Shown here: positions 11,152 to 19,310 of the stretch, piece by piece | Layout: the number at the start of each line of letters is the position of its first letter | Position numbering within the stretch: position 1 is the first letter of the stretch | From: CAYUZU01 sp964448675 | GTDB taxonomy: Bacteria > Planctomycetota > Phycisphaerae > UBA1845 > Fen-1342 | Length of the DNA stretch: 64,000 bases | NCBI GenBank assembly: GCA_964448675.1 | Contig: CAYUZU010000023.1 | Coordinates: 1-64,000 of the forward strand | Direction: 5' to 3' | Translations under genes and position numbers: made by a program | The notes under the pieces: generated by a model | Told to the model about the DNA's origin: nothing | What the model saw: only the letters and a program-made list of their open reading frames with translations | Databases searched by the model: none

Positions 11152-12306
11152 TCAGATGAAAGGCGTGTCGCCGTCGACGTGACGCAGCGGTAACTGGTCG
11201 GCGAATTCGGCCAGCGGGCTGCCGGTCGCCCCCGGCCACCAGAAGCAGCGCCGCACCCGCCGCCGCGACCGCGAACCGGGCGGCAGGAGGTCGGTCAGGT
11301 GCTCGGTGACGTACCACGGCGTGCGGAGGATGACGGCGCCGATCCGCCGCGCAAAGTCCAACACGGCACGAGCGGCCAGGGCGTCACCATCACGCGCAAA
11401 GCAGTAGTCCACCAGGTGCACGCAAAGGCCGCCGTCGCTGCCGCCGACCACCTGGAACACGACGAAGCCGGCGTAGCTTCCGGTGGGCTCCTCGCAGGCC
11501 TCGTAGATTGCATAGCGGAACAACGGGGCCGTGGAGGAGAAGTAGTAGTTCGGGCAGCTGTCGGCCGGGTCTTCGCTGTTCCAGGGGTGGGACACCATCC
11601 AGTTGATCACGGCCGGGCTGCGGAAAAAGTGTACATCGGGTGTGTGCTGCCATTGAAAGGCGGCCGCCACGCCACCCAGTGCACCGCACTGATTCAACGC
11701 GAGCGCACCGTCACCAGCGGGCCGCCGGACGCGCAGCACGGCCGGCGGACGATACGGGCGATACGGGCGCAGGCCCAGACGCCTGCGCAGGCCGACGCTG
11801 ATCCGGCTCGGCAGGGGCTTCTGGAGGACGGTGTTGTCCCAGGGCATCGGCGCGAGTTCCGCGCACCCGAAATGCCGAAAGGCCCGCTCCGCCTGCTCGG
11901 AACTGCTGCCGGCGCCCAACAGCGCATGCGGCTGGGCAGCCGCGTCCTGAAGCACGGCCTTGCCGAGCCCGCGGCCGCGATGTGCCGGCGAAGCCCACCA
12001 TGCCGAAATCCAGCGCACCGGCTCCAGGTGCTCGCCACACCGCAGCCGACCAGGGAACGTGCCAATGAAGGACACGCACTCCGCGCCGACAAACCCAACC
12101 GTCAGGGCGATGTCATCCGGATGGGCATCCGGGTTCTGCGCCTGGGCGCGGGCGCGAAACGGCACGATCGGCAGGGCCTGGTCCGGCGGCGTGCGGCGCG
12201 CCATGTCGTCGGCGAACGCGACCAGATCCTTGACGGCGACCCGCTCAATGTGCAGTTCCGTGGACGGCGCCGCGACGGACTGCTGCGTGTCGGGATGTTT
12301 GGTCAC
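11152..12306 (-). CDS. GNAT-family N-acetyltransferase, two-domain
   Basis: About 384 residues from a GTG at 12306; an ATG at 12435 would add 43 basic residues. Seen: the acetyl-CoA-binding motif A as WASPAHRGRGLGKAVLQDAA in the N-terminal half, preceded by VGAECVSFIGTFPGRL. The C-terminal half (HFFRSPAVINWMVSHPWNS...YAIYEACEEPTGSYAGFVVFQV) looks like a second GNAT fold, as in proteins found in exopolysaccharide clusters. Together with the deacetylase 11 bp downstream it suggests acyl remodelling of a surface sugar. Substrate unknown. Confidence 0.75.
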   Translation of the reverse strand: MTKHPDTQQSVAAPSTELHIERVAVKDLVAFADDMARRTPPDQALPIVPFRARAQAQNPDAHPDDIALTVGFVGAECVSFIGTFPGRLRCGEHLEPVRWISAWWASPAHRGRGLGKAVLQDAAAQPHALLGAGSSSEQAERAFRHFGCAELAPMPWDNTVLQKPLPSRISVGLRRRLGLRPYRPYRPPAVLRVRRPAGDGALALNQCGALGGVAAAFQWQHTPDVHFFRSPAVINWMVSHPWNSEDPADSCPNYYFSSTAPLFRYAIYEACEEPTGSYAGFVVFQVVGGSDGGLCVHLVDYCFARDGDALAARAVLDFARRIGAVILRTPWYVTEHLTDLLPPGSRSRRRVRRCFWWPGATGSPLAEFADQLPLRHVDGDTPFI

Positions 12307-12501
12307 ACCGGGCAATCGACGAATCCCTCGAGCAACGGTCGACAAGCGGCACCGTCGCGCGTCGCCGCGCGGGTTCCAAGGGCCTTTCCTGACGGTTCTA
12401 TCGGCTGCCGGGAAAGGCGCGCTTGAGGCGTCCACTCATAACTGTATTTCAAGAAGAGGGTTACGAGCCGGCCACCCTTGGGGCCCGTCTGCGCGGCGCC
12501 C

Positions 12502-13572
12502 CTAGCCGGCCCCCGTGTCGACCTGCACGCGCGCGGCACCGGCCACGACCTCCCCCACCACCCACAGCGGCTCGCCCGCATCGGCGAAGTGTTGCTGCAC
12601 ATCCGCCACCACCGCTGCCGGCACGGAAACGAGCAGCCCGCCCGAGGTCTCGGGTGTAAAGAGGAGCTGTTGCGTTTCTTCCGGGATGTCCTCTGCGAAA
12701 TGCACGTGCTGGCGGAAGCTGGCGATGTTGTTGCCCGTGCCGGCAGGAAAGAGCCACATGTCGGCGTAGTCGGTCGCGCCGGGCACGAACGGGATCTGAT
12801 CGGTGCGAAAATGCAGGGTCACGCCGCTGCGCTCGGCGATCTCGCAAGCGTGGCCCAGCAGGGCGAAACCCGTGACGTCGGTACAGGCGTGGACGTCGGT
12901 GCTGGCGAGCAACTCGGCGGCGTGGGCATTGAGCTTGAGCATGGAGGCGACGCTCGCGTCGATGTGGGCGGGATCGGCTTCATCCGCCTTGAGCACCGTG
13001 GTCACGATGCCGACGCCGAGCGGCTTGGTCAGCAGCAGCACGTCGCCGGCTTGCGCACCCGACTTCGTCCAGATCTTGTCCGGGTGCACAAAGCCCAACG
13101 CGACGAGACCGTACTTGGGCTCGCGGTCGTCGACCGAGTGCCCGCCGACGAGGGCAGCGCCAGCCTCGGCGACCTTCTCCGCACCGCCGCGGAGGATCTC
13201 GCCGATGATGTCGGCGGGGAGGCAGTCGGACAGGCACGAGACGTTGAGCGCGAGCACGGGCCGTCCGCCCATGGCGTAAACGTCGCTCAGGGCGTTGGCG
13301 GCGGCGATCGCCCCGTAGGTGTAGGGGTCGTCGACGATGGGCGTGAAGAAATCGAGCGTGGCGATGAGGGCGTTGTCGTCACTGAGGCGATAGACCGCGG
13401 CGTCATCGCGGCGCGCACCGAGACCCACCAGGAGCTCGGGAAACTGCTCCTGCGGAAAGAGGGCCTCGATCGGACGCAGGACCTGCGTCAGCGCGTCTGG
13501 CGCCATCTTGCCGGCTCAGCCGGCGGCCTTGGTCATCTGCGTGAGGCGGACTTGTCGCCGCTTGTCCATCAT
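12502..13572 (-). CDS. selD: selenide, water dikinase SelD, selenocysteine-containing (in-frame UGA)
   Basis: Makes selenophosphate from selenide and ATP, the selenium donor for tRNA-Sec and selenouridine. The obvious ORF starts only at 13506, but the same frame continues upstream through a TGA at 13518-13516 to ATG 13572 (or 13569). The extra segment reads MMDKRRQVRLTQMTKAAG, then UGA, then AGK. This aligns with the SelD active site, where a Cys or Sec precedes the conserved Lys, so U19 is selenocysteine. Downstream are the usual ATP-binding blocks: DDAAVY, ANALSDVYAMGG, GGHSVDD, DVTGFALLGH and a C-terminal TPETSGGLL. Total 356 codons including Sec. A hairpin at 13473-13489 is a good SECIS candidate, and tRNA-Sec lies at 39060-39155. 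Confidence 0.93.
13473..13489 (-). promoter_or_regulatory. SECIS-like hairpin of selD
   Basis: In the mRNA, 27 nt after the UGA, GACGCAG and CTGCGTC form a perfect 7-bp stem closed by the three-base loop GTC. Bacterial SECIS elements lie inside the coding region just 3' of the UGA, with a G-U in the apical loop at roughly 16-37 nt; here the loop is at nt 34-36. Position and loop fit SelB binding. This is inferred from the sequence, not from a covariance search. Confidence 0.65.
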
Positions 13573-13713
13573 GCGTGCTATTGTAGAGTCGGCTTCGCCC
13601 TCGCTCTACCCGGCCGGCGAGCGGTCGCGGTTCGGACTGCGGCCGGTGCGGCGCCCACCCCGCGACAGGGCCAAGCGAAGCCATGCCCCTTCACCCCGAG
13701 CGGTGGGCGGACG

Positions 13714-14721
13714 CTACGTTCGCTCCCCGAGAACCTGCTCGCGATACCAGCGGACGGTGTTGGGCACGCCCACCTCATAGGTCACCGTCGGTTGCCAGTT
13801 CAGCACCTGACGCGCCTTCTCCGCACTGAAGTACGAGCGCCGCCCCATGAGCCACACCGCATAGCGCGTCACGAACGGCGGCTTCTGCCAGCGGAACAGA
13901 TGACCCAGGCATTCGAGCACGAAGCCCGCCGAATACGCCACGCGGTACGGCACGTGCCGTTTCACCGGCGGCGCCCCGATCGACCGGGCGAGCAGGTCGA
14001 AGTATTCCTGCTGCGTGATCGCCCCGTCGTTGGAGCAGTTGAACGCCTCGCCGTTGCAATCGGCCCGCCCCGCCGCCGCGATGGCTGCCTCGGCGATATT
14101 GCCGGCGTAGACGACGTTGAGGCGATTGTCGCCCTTGCCGAGGATCTTGGCGCGGCCGCGCTTGATCATGTCGTAGAGGCGGGCGATGGTGGTGCGGTCG
14201 CGCTCGCCGTAGATCCACGCGGGGCGGATCACGGTGAGCTCGATCCTGTTTTCCTTGTAGGCGCGCCAGACGATGCGCTCGGCCTCGATCTTGGATTTGC
14301 TGTAGTACGCCCAGCGGTAGAGCTTGTAGCCGAGATCGAAGGTCTCGTCGACGGCGACGTCGCGCGTATGATAGCCGTAGCAACTGATCGAGCTGATATG
14401 CACGAAGCGGCGCACACCGGCGGCGACGGCGGCATCCACCATGTTTTGCGTGCCGTCGATGGTGATGCGCTGGAAGTCCTCCCAGGGGCCCCAGTCGCCA
14501 ACCTTGGCCGCGGAATGATAGACCGCATCGACGCCGGCGCAAGCGGCCTTCAGCGAGACGGGGTCGGTGACATCGCCTTCGACGAATTCGACGTTTTGCG
14601 TTTCGAGCCAGCTACGATCGCTGCCAGGGCGTACGAGCACGCGCACCGGCAGGTCGCGTTCGCGGAGCTTCTCGACGATATGGCTGCCCAGCAGGCCCGT
14701 GGCACCAGTAACGAGATTCAC
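13714..14721 (-). CDS. NAD-dependent epimerase/dehydratase, extended SDR (3-beta-HSD-like)
   Basis: 335 residues. Seen: N-terminal NAD(P)-binding TGATGLLGSH, an acidic residue after beta-2 region replaced by VLVRPGSDRSWL, VEGDVTD, VYHSAAKVGDWG, the active-site HISSISCYG and Y-x-x-x-K in WAYYSKSK, then RPAWIYG and a substrate-domain tail. This subgroup includes dihydroflavonol reductase and hydroxysteroid or hopanoid-related dehydrogenases; the substrate is not certain. It lies between transketolase (76 bp upstream) and selD on the same strand. Confidence 0.85.
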   Translation of the reverse strand: MNLVTGATGLLGSHIVEKLRERDLPVRVLVRPGSDRSWLETQNVEFVEGDVTDPVSLKAACAGVDAVYHSAAKVGDWGPWEDFQRITIDGTQNMVDAAVAAGVRRFVHISSISCYGYHTRDVAVDETFDLGYKLYRWAYYSKSKIEAERIVWRAYKENRIELTVIRPAWIYGERDRTTIARLYDMIKRGRAKILGKGDNRLNVVYAGNIAEAAIAAAGRADCNGEAFNCSNDGAITQQEYFDLLARSIGAPPVKRHVPYRVAYSAGFVLECLGHLFRWQKPPFVTRYAVWLMGRRSYFSAEKARQVLNWQPTVTYEVGVPNTVRWYREQVLGERT

Positions 14722-14740
14722 AGCAAGTCCCAGTGAGTAG

Positions 14741-14763
14741 TGTTCAGTGGTCAGTCGTCAGCC
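14741..14763. repeat. short TCAGT-type low-complexity repeat
   Basis: Tandem-like words AGTGTTCAGTGGTCAGTCGTCAG occur just 5' of the epimerase start. Related words appear at 49525-49555 (CAGTCGTCGGTGCCGAGTCGTCAGTCATC) and near 39250 (GGTCAGTGGCCAGCGGTC). All three are intergenic. Function unknown. Confidence 0.45.
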
Positions 14764-14769
14764 GAGTCC

Positions 14770-14790
14770 GGCGGGTCGCGCCCGCCCTAC
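14770..14790. repeat. REP-like palindrome (GGCGGGT...CCCGCCCTAC), copy 1
   Basis: GGCGGGTCGCGCCCGCCCTAC: the inverted halves GGCGGG and CCCGCC flank a short loop and are followed by CTAC. It lies six bases beyond the transketolase stop. Other copies are at 21508, 45129 and 61331. Confidence 0.6.
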
Positions 14791-14796
14791 CGCCAG

Positions 14797-16740
14797 TCAC
14801 CGCCGAAGGAGACCCAGTGCGTGGTCAGCGATCTGCGGTGCCGCCACGCCGACATAGTCCAGTGCTTCGTCGGGTGTCAGCGTCGACTTCGGGATTCGCT
14901 GGCAATGGAGCGTTTCGACGCGAATCTTGCCGCTACGGGCAGCAATCTGGGCGATCGCGCTGCCAAAGCCGCCGCCGTAGTTGTCCTCGACCGTCAGCGC
15001 CACGCCGCCGCACCGTTGCAGCGTCTCAACCAATCTCTCGGCATCGATCGGCAGGCAATAGGTGTCGATGAGCGCCGCGCGGATGTTCTGCTTGGCCAGC
15101 ATGTCCACGGCCTTGCGGGCCTCGTGCACCATGTAGCCAGACGCCAGTAGCGCCAACTCGTCGCCATTGCTCAGCACGTTGAAGCCGCGCGGCTCGAACG
15201 TTGCGTTGTCGTCGTAGATCAGCCCGGTATCGGGACGGTGCGTTCGCATATAGCACATGCCCGGATGCCGCACCATGAGCTGCGTACACTTGTACGCGGC
15301 GACCGCATCGGCCGGGTGATAGAACCAGCACAGCGGGCTCTCGCGGTCGTCGCCACGCACGCTGGCAAACGAGGCGAAAAACGCTACGTCGAGCAATCCC
15401 ATCTGGCTTGGCCCGTCCGCGGCGAGCGACACGCCGGCGTGCGACCCGACGATCTTCATGTTCGCCCGCGAGATATTGGCCATCTCGACCTGGTCATACC
15501 CGCGGCTGATGAATTTGGCGAAGGAGTTTACGAACGGAATACACCCCGCCGCCGCGAGACCGGCCGCGGCCGATACCATGTTCTGCTCGGCGATCTTGCA
15601 TTCGTAGAAGCGGTCGGGATGGGCCTTGGCCAACAGGTCAGCGAAGGTCGAATTGCTCACATCACCGTCCAGCGCGACGACCTGCGGGATGAGGTCGCCC
15701 GCCACCTTCAGCGCAGCACCATAGGCGCGCCGCGTAGCCAGTTTGCCCTTCTTCACGCGATCGGCCAGGCCGCCGGACTCCATCGCATCGGCGAAGCTCG
15801 GCCATTCGACCTCGCGCACATCGACGCGGCTGAACGTTCCGCCGGCCGGCACCGGGGGCGGCGGCCCGACGTCGTCACTGCCCTGGTGTGCCGCCACCGC
15901 TTTGTCGAGAGAAGCACTGGCGCCGGCCACCTCGCTCTCGGGCAGCGGCTTGCCGTGCCAATTGCCCTTGAGCAGGGCTTCGACGCCCCAGCCCTTCACG
16001 GTCTTGGCGACAATCGCCAGCGGCTTGTCACCCGGGAACTTGTCGAACGCACCAGCGATCGCATCCGGATCGTGGCCATCAATCTCCACAACCGTCCACC
16101 CGAAAGCCGTCAGCTTGGCGGCCAACGCGTCGGCGGACTGCTGTGGCGAGACATCAGCCGCCTGGCCTTGGCCATTGGCGTTGAAAATGGCACAGACATT
16201 GTCGAGTTGGTGATCCATGATGAAGTCGGCCGCTTCCCAGATCTGCCCCTCGCGCGACTCGCCGTCGCCGATGATGCAGTACACCCGGCGTTCGCTGCCG
16301 TCGAGCTTGGCCGCGAGCGCGAGGCCGGCCGCCACGCTGAGGCCCTGCCCGAGGCTGCCGGTGGCGGCATCAAAAAACGGGACGCCCTCGGCGGGGTTGG
16401 GGTGGCCGTCGAGGAAGCTGGAGCGGGCGCGAAGCTGATCGACATCGCCTTCGACGAGTTTGGTGGCCGAGGCCTTGTCCTTGCCGACCACGCCCCCCAG
16501 GTCTGCCAAGGCGGCGTACATTATCGGAACCGCGTGCCCTTCCGACAGCACCAGCCGGTCGCCGCCGGGGGCCCACGGGTCGGCCGGATCCCAGCGCATC
16601 TGGTCGTACATCAGGACGGCCGTGATGTGCGCGAGGGAGAGCGCGCTGGACGGGTGCCCCGAGCCCGCCTTGGTGGTCATCCGAACGGCCAGTTTGCCAA
16701 GCTCCGCTGCCTTGCGATGAATCGCCCCTGCCGACGCCAT
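14797..16740 (-). CDS. tkt: transketolase
   Basis: 647 residues. ThDP-dependent transfer of two-carbon units between sugar phosphates in the pentose phosphate pathway. Seen: N-terminal AGSGHPSSALS with the catalytic His, LVLSEGHAVPI, the ThDP/Mg motif GDGESREGQIWEAADFIMDHQLDN, HG in LKGNWHGKPLP, and the PYR-domain glutamate in YECKIAEQNMVSAAAGLAAAG. The C-terminal domain is complete (VEDNYGGGFGSAIAQ). The length and the split-like shape resemble the actinobacterial/human-like transketolase branch. First gene of the minus-strand run that continues into the epimerase and selD. Confidence 0.95.
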   Translation of the reverse strand: MASAGAIHRKAAELGKLAVRMTTKAGSGHPSSALSLAHITAVLMYDQMRWDPADPWAPGGDRLVLSEGHAVPIMYAALADLGGVVGKDKASATKLVEGDVDQLRARSSFLDGHPNPAEGVPFFDAATGSLGQGLSVAAGLALAAKLDGSERRVYCIIGDGESREGQIWEAADFIMDHQLDNVCAIFNANGQGQAADVSPQQSADALAAKLTAFGWTVVEIDGHDPDAIAGAFDKFPGDKPLAIVAKTVKGWGVEALLKGNWHGKPLPESEVAGASASLDKAVAAHQGSDDVGPPPPVPAGGTFSRVDVREVEWPSFADAMESGGLADRVKKGKLATRRAYGAALKVAGDLIPQVVALDGDVSNSTFADLLAKAHPDRFYECKIAEQNMVSAAAGLAAAGCIPFVNSFAKFISRGYDQVEMANISRANMKIVGSHAGVSLAADGPSQMGLLDVAFFASFASVRGDDRESPLCWFYHPADAVAAYKCTQLMVRHPGMCYMRTHRPDTGLIYDDNATFEPRGFNVLSNGDELALLASGYMVHEARKAVDMLAKQNIRAALIDTYCLPIDAERLVETLQRCGGVALTVEDNYGGGFGSAIAQIAARSGKIRVETLHCQRIPKSTLTPDEALDYVGVAAPQIADHALGLLRR

Positions 16741-16843
16741 ACTGCTGTCCTCCAGTCACCTAACCCCCCAATGCACGCCCACAAAGCCCCGCAGTCTATC
16801 GGGCGGTGGACAATCGGGCAAGTGATCGGGGGGCGACCGAAGG

Positions 16844-16872
16844 TTGGCGCCGGCCGGGACTTCTGGCATAAT
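16844..16872 (+). promoter_or_regulatory. promoter of rpmH
   Basis: -35 TTGGCG (16844-16849), an exact 17-bp spacer, and -10 CATAAT (16867-16872). The start codon of rpmH lies 64 bp downstream. Boxes match the sigma70 consensus at 4/6 and 5/6. Confidence 0.55.
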
Positions 16873-16936
16873 AGCTGGACTCGGAATGAATTGGCAGTGA
16901 ACCGCCGCGCCAGCGCGGTTTGGGAGAAATGAGACC

Positions 16937-17080
16937 ATGGCAACGCATTACCCCCATCGCTGGAGCAAGATCAAGCGCAAGCGCAAGCACGGGTTTCGCG
17001 CGCGGATGCGGACGCACACGGGGCGGGCGATCATCCGCCGCAAGCGCCGCGCCGGCCGCCGGGTGAACGTGAAGGACTAG
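16937..17080 (+). CDS. rpmH: 50S ribosomal protein L34
   Basis: 47 residues beginning MATHYPHRWSKIKRKRKHGF, followed by RARMRTHTGRAIIRRKRRAGRR. The core KRKHGFRARM...GR.I..RRRAGR is the L34 signature; the N-terminal MATHYPHRWSKI replaces the common MKRTYQPS. L34 sits in the 50S subunit bound to 23S rRNA. A ribosome binding site GGGAGA lies ten bases before the ATG. Unusually, neither rnpA, yidC, dnaA nor parAB is next to it: the following gene is convergent and unrelated. Confidence 0.93.
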   Translation: MATHYPHRWSKIKRKRKHGFRARMRTHTGRAIIRRKRRAGRRVNVKD

Positions 17081-17091
17081 TCTCACGGGCT

Positions 17092-17115
17092 CGTTCGCGC
17101 GTCGGTGAGCGAACG
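17092..17115. terminator. hairpin between rpmH and the convergent STN-like gene
   Basis: CGTTCGC and GCGAACG form a 7-bp perfect stem 11 bases after the rpmH stop. There is no U-run, so any termination would be weak. Confidence 0.4.
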
Positions 17116-17137
17116 CTGACGCGCGCCCTCCTGCGCA

Positions 17138-18043
17138 CTAGCGCCGCAACGGCCCGCCGATCTTCTGATGCACCAGCGGCGAGGCCCGAATCACCAACTG
17201 ATCCCCCAGAATCGCGATCGTCCCGCGCCCGCCGTTGACTTCCCAGTGGTCCGGCTCCACCGTCTGCTGGATGACCTCGACCAGCTCGCGCAGCAGCTCT
17301 TCCTTGGTCTTGCCGCGCGGCGGCCGGTAGTTCGCATCCTCGTAACCCCGCTGGCCGCCAAACCACGCCCCGGTACCGCCCCACCACTCCTCGGTGATCG
17401 GCCGCACCGCCGCGGCCCCCTGCCCGACGACGGGCTCAACGGACGTCACGAATTCGCGCGTGCTGCCGATGAACATCCACGGGTGCTCGATCTCCGGCGT
17501 GACGAGGTCCTTGACGTCGTAGATCCTGACGACGAACGCGCGGTCGAACTCCTCCCTGGTGGTGATGAGGATCAGCCGCGGCGAGGCCCGGTACGCCAGC
17601 ACGGTGTCGCCGCCGGTGGCCTGCTGCATGACGAGCAGCAGGACGCTGCGCAGCGAGAGCTCGCGTAACTGCAGCGAAACAGGCACGTCGCGGGCAATCC
17701 CCACGTCTTCGAGCCGCTGCCAGCGGACGATGATGTTGACGTCGACCAGCTCGCCCAGGGCAGCGAAGACCTGCTCCAGCGGCGTCGCCTCGAAGTGGAT
17801 CTCGCCGATGCGCGTCGCGAGCAGCTGTCGCGTCGTTCGCTGGCGCTTCTTGGCCATCGGTGCTTCGTCGACCTGGCGCAGCCGGGCAGCGGCGCGTTCG
17901 GCGGCCGGCGGATGCGCGGGCTGGGTGGTGGTGATCTGCGGGCGACGCCGCTCACGGGTGGGTTGGGTGGTCGGCAGTCGCGACTGGGCCACGGCACTCG
18001 CCGTGATGCAGCCGACCAGCAGGCACGTCAGGCAGGCTCTCAT
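17138..18043 (-). CDS. secreted secretin/TonB short N-terminal (STN)-like domain protein
   Basis: 301 residues. A signal peptide ends near SAVAQ (MRACLTCLLVGCITASAVAQ), followed by a Thr/Pro/Arg-rich linker. Residues about 75-150 resemble an STN domain: HFEATPLEQVFAALGELVDVNIIVRW...VSLQLRELSLRSVLLLVMQQATGGDTVLAYRASPRLILITT. The remainder (VRIYDVKDLV...IQQTVEPDHWEVNGGRGTIAILGDQLVIRASPLVHQKI) matches the pattern seen in planctomycetal secretin-like proteins, where a YDV.DLV segment is followed by an N0/N1-like repeat. No secretin pore domain is present, so it is not a full secretin. AAGGAGAA precedes ATG 18043. Exact role unknown. Confidence 0.65.
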   Translation of the reverse strand: MRACLTCLLVGCITASAVAQSRLPTTQPTRERRRPQITTTQPAHPPAAERAAARLRQVDEAPMAKKRQRTTRQLLATRIGEIHFEATPLEQVFAALGELVDVNIIVRWQRLEDVGIARDVPVSLQLRELSLRSVLLLVMQQATGGDTVLAYRASPRLILITTREEFDRAFVVRIYDVKDLVTPEIEHPWMFIGSTREFVTSVEPVVGQGAAAVRPITEEWWGGTGAWFGGQRGYEDANYRPPRGKTKEELLRELVEVIQQTVEPDHWEVNGGRGTIAILGDQLVIRASPLVHQKIGGPLRR

Positions 18044-18152
18044 GGGCTTCTCCTTGCTCGCGCTACGCACTGCGATCTGGAGAACGCGATGCGCCCCGCG
18101 GAATTGTACGGCCACGGGCCAGGCTTGGGGAAGAAAAAACCGCGACCGGATG

Positions 18153-19205
18153 CTAGAGAATCAGCATCGCGTCGCCATAGCTGTAGAAGCGGTAGCGCTC
18201 GGCGACGGCGGCCTGGTACGCCGCCAGGATCTGCTCACGCGATGCCAGCGCCATGACCAGGGCCAACAGCGTGCTGCCCGGCAAATGGAAGTTGGTGATC
18301 AGGGCATCGACATTGCGCGGCTGATACGGCGGGTAGATGAAGATGTCCGTCCAGCCGCGCGCGGCGATGTCTTCGGACGCCTGCAGGGCCGCCAGGTCGA
18401 GCGATTCCAGCACGCGGGTGGCCGTGGTGCCGACCGCGACGATGCGACCGCCGGCGGCCTTTGTCTGTTGCAGGATCGCAGCGGCGGCGGCGGAGACTTC
18501 GTACCACTCGGCATGCATCGGATGGTCGGCGAGGTTGTCGGTCGCGATCGGCGTGAATGTGCCGGCGCCGACGTGCAGGGTCAGCGTCGCCCGCGCTACA
18601 CCCGCGGCGGCGAGTTCGTCCAACAGCGTCGGCGTGAAGTGCAGCCCGGCTGTGGGTGCCGCCACCGCGCCGGGACGTTGGGCATAAACCGTCTGATAGC
18701 GCTCCACGTCCGCCGTCCGCAGGTCGGCGGGCAGTTCGTCGGGACGGGTGATATACGGTGGCAGCGGCGTGCGGCCGACGCGCTGGAGCAGATCCAACGG
18801 GGGCGTCTCGGGCACGGGCCGGACCAACCACTCGCCGCGGGCACCGCGCTCGCACAGGACAAGCCGCACGTCCGCGCCGTCGCACAAGAGGCGCTCGCCG
18901 AGCTTGAGCCGTGCCGACGGCCGCAGCAGCACGTGCCATCCCGCGTCCGTCGCATGCAGATACAGCACCTCGATGCGTCCACCGGTCTCGCGCCGACAGA
19001 AGAAGCGCGCGGGAATCACACGTGTATCGTTGAGCACCAGGCAATCGCCCGGGCGCAGATATTCCGACAGGTCGCGAAAGACGTGGTGCTCGAGCGCGCC
19101 TGTCGCACGATGCAGCACGAGCAGCCGCGAGGCATCGCGCTGCTGGGCCGGGTGCTGCGCGATCAGTTCCGCCGGCAGGTCGTATTGCAGTTCGTCGAGT
19201 CGCAT
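18153..19205 (-). CDS. queA: S-adenosylmethionine:tRNA ribosyltransferase-isomerase QueA
   Basis: 350 residues. Transfers and isomerises the ribosyl part of SAM to 7-aminomethyl-7-deazaguanine in tRNA, giving epoxyqueuosine. Seen: YDLPAELIAQHPAQQRDASRLLVL at the N-terminus, LNDTRVIPARF, the split RPSARLKLGERL, PLPPYI, RYQTVYA, AAPTAGLHFT, THVGAGTF-like LHVGAGTFTPI, HAEWYEVS and TNFHLPGSTLL. All family blocks are present and the length is normal. Start at ATG 19205; longer upstream frames add unrelated residues. Divergent from the membrane protein at 19311. Confidence 0.96.
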   Translation of the reverse strand: MRLDELQYDLPAELIAQHPAQQRDASRLLVLHRATGALEHHVFRDLSEYLRPGDCLVLNDTRVIPARFFCRRETGGRIEVLYLHATDAGWHVLLRPSARLKLGERLLCDGADVRLVLCERGARGEWLVRPVPETPPLDLLQRVGRTPLPPYITRPDELPADLRTADVERYQTVYAQRPGAVAAPTAGLHFTPTLLDELAAAGVARATLTLHVGAGTFTPIATDNLADHPMHAEWYEVSAAAAAILQQTKAAGGRIVAVGTTATRVLESLDLAALQASEDIAARGWTDIFIYPPYQPRNVDALITNFHLPGSTLLALVMALASREQILAAYQAAVAERYRFYSYGDAMLIL

Positions 19206-19310
19206 GGGCCATGTTCCAAAACAGCCGCCGCGTTGTAACCGCGTGCCCGCGGCGTACGCTGTACAATAACGGGAAAGGGACACCGCCGGCGACTGTCGGG
19301 GAGCATAGCC

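Noticed and set aside
12478..14736. A 752-codon plus-strand frame opposite selD and the epimerase
   Set aside because: It is antisense to two well-supported genes and has no recognisable domain; such long shadows are normal in GC-rich DNA.
15238..16932. A 564-codon plus-strand frame opposite transketolase
   Set aside because: Antisense shadow of a clear transketolase gene, no motifs.
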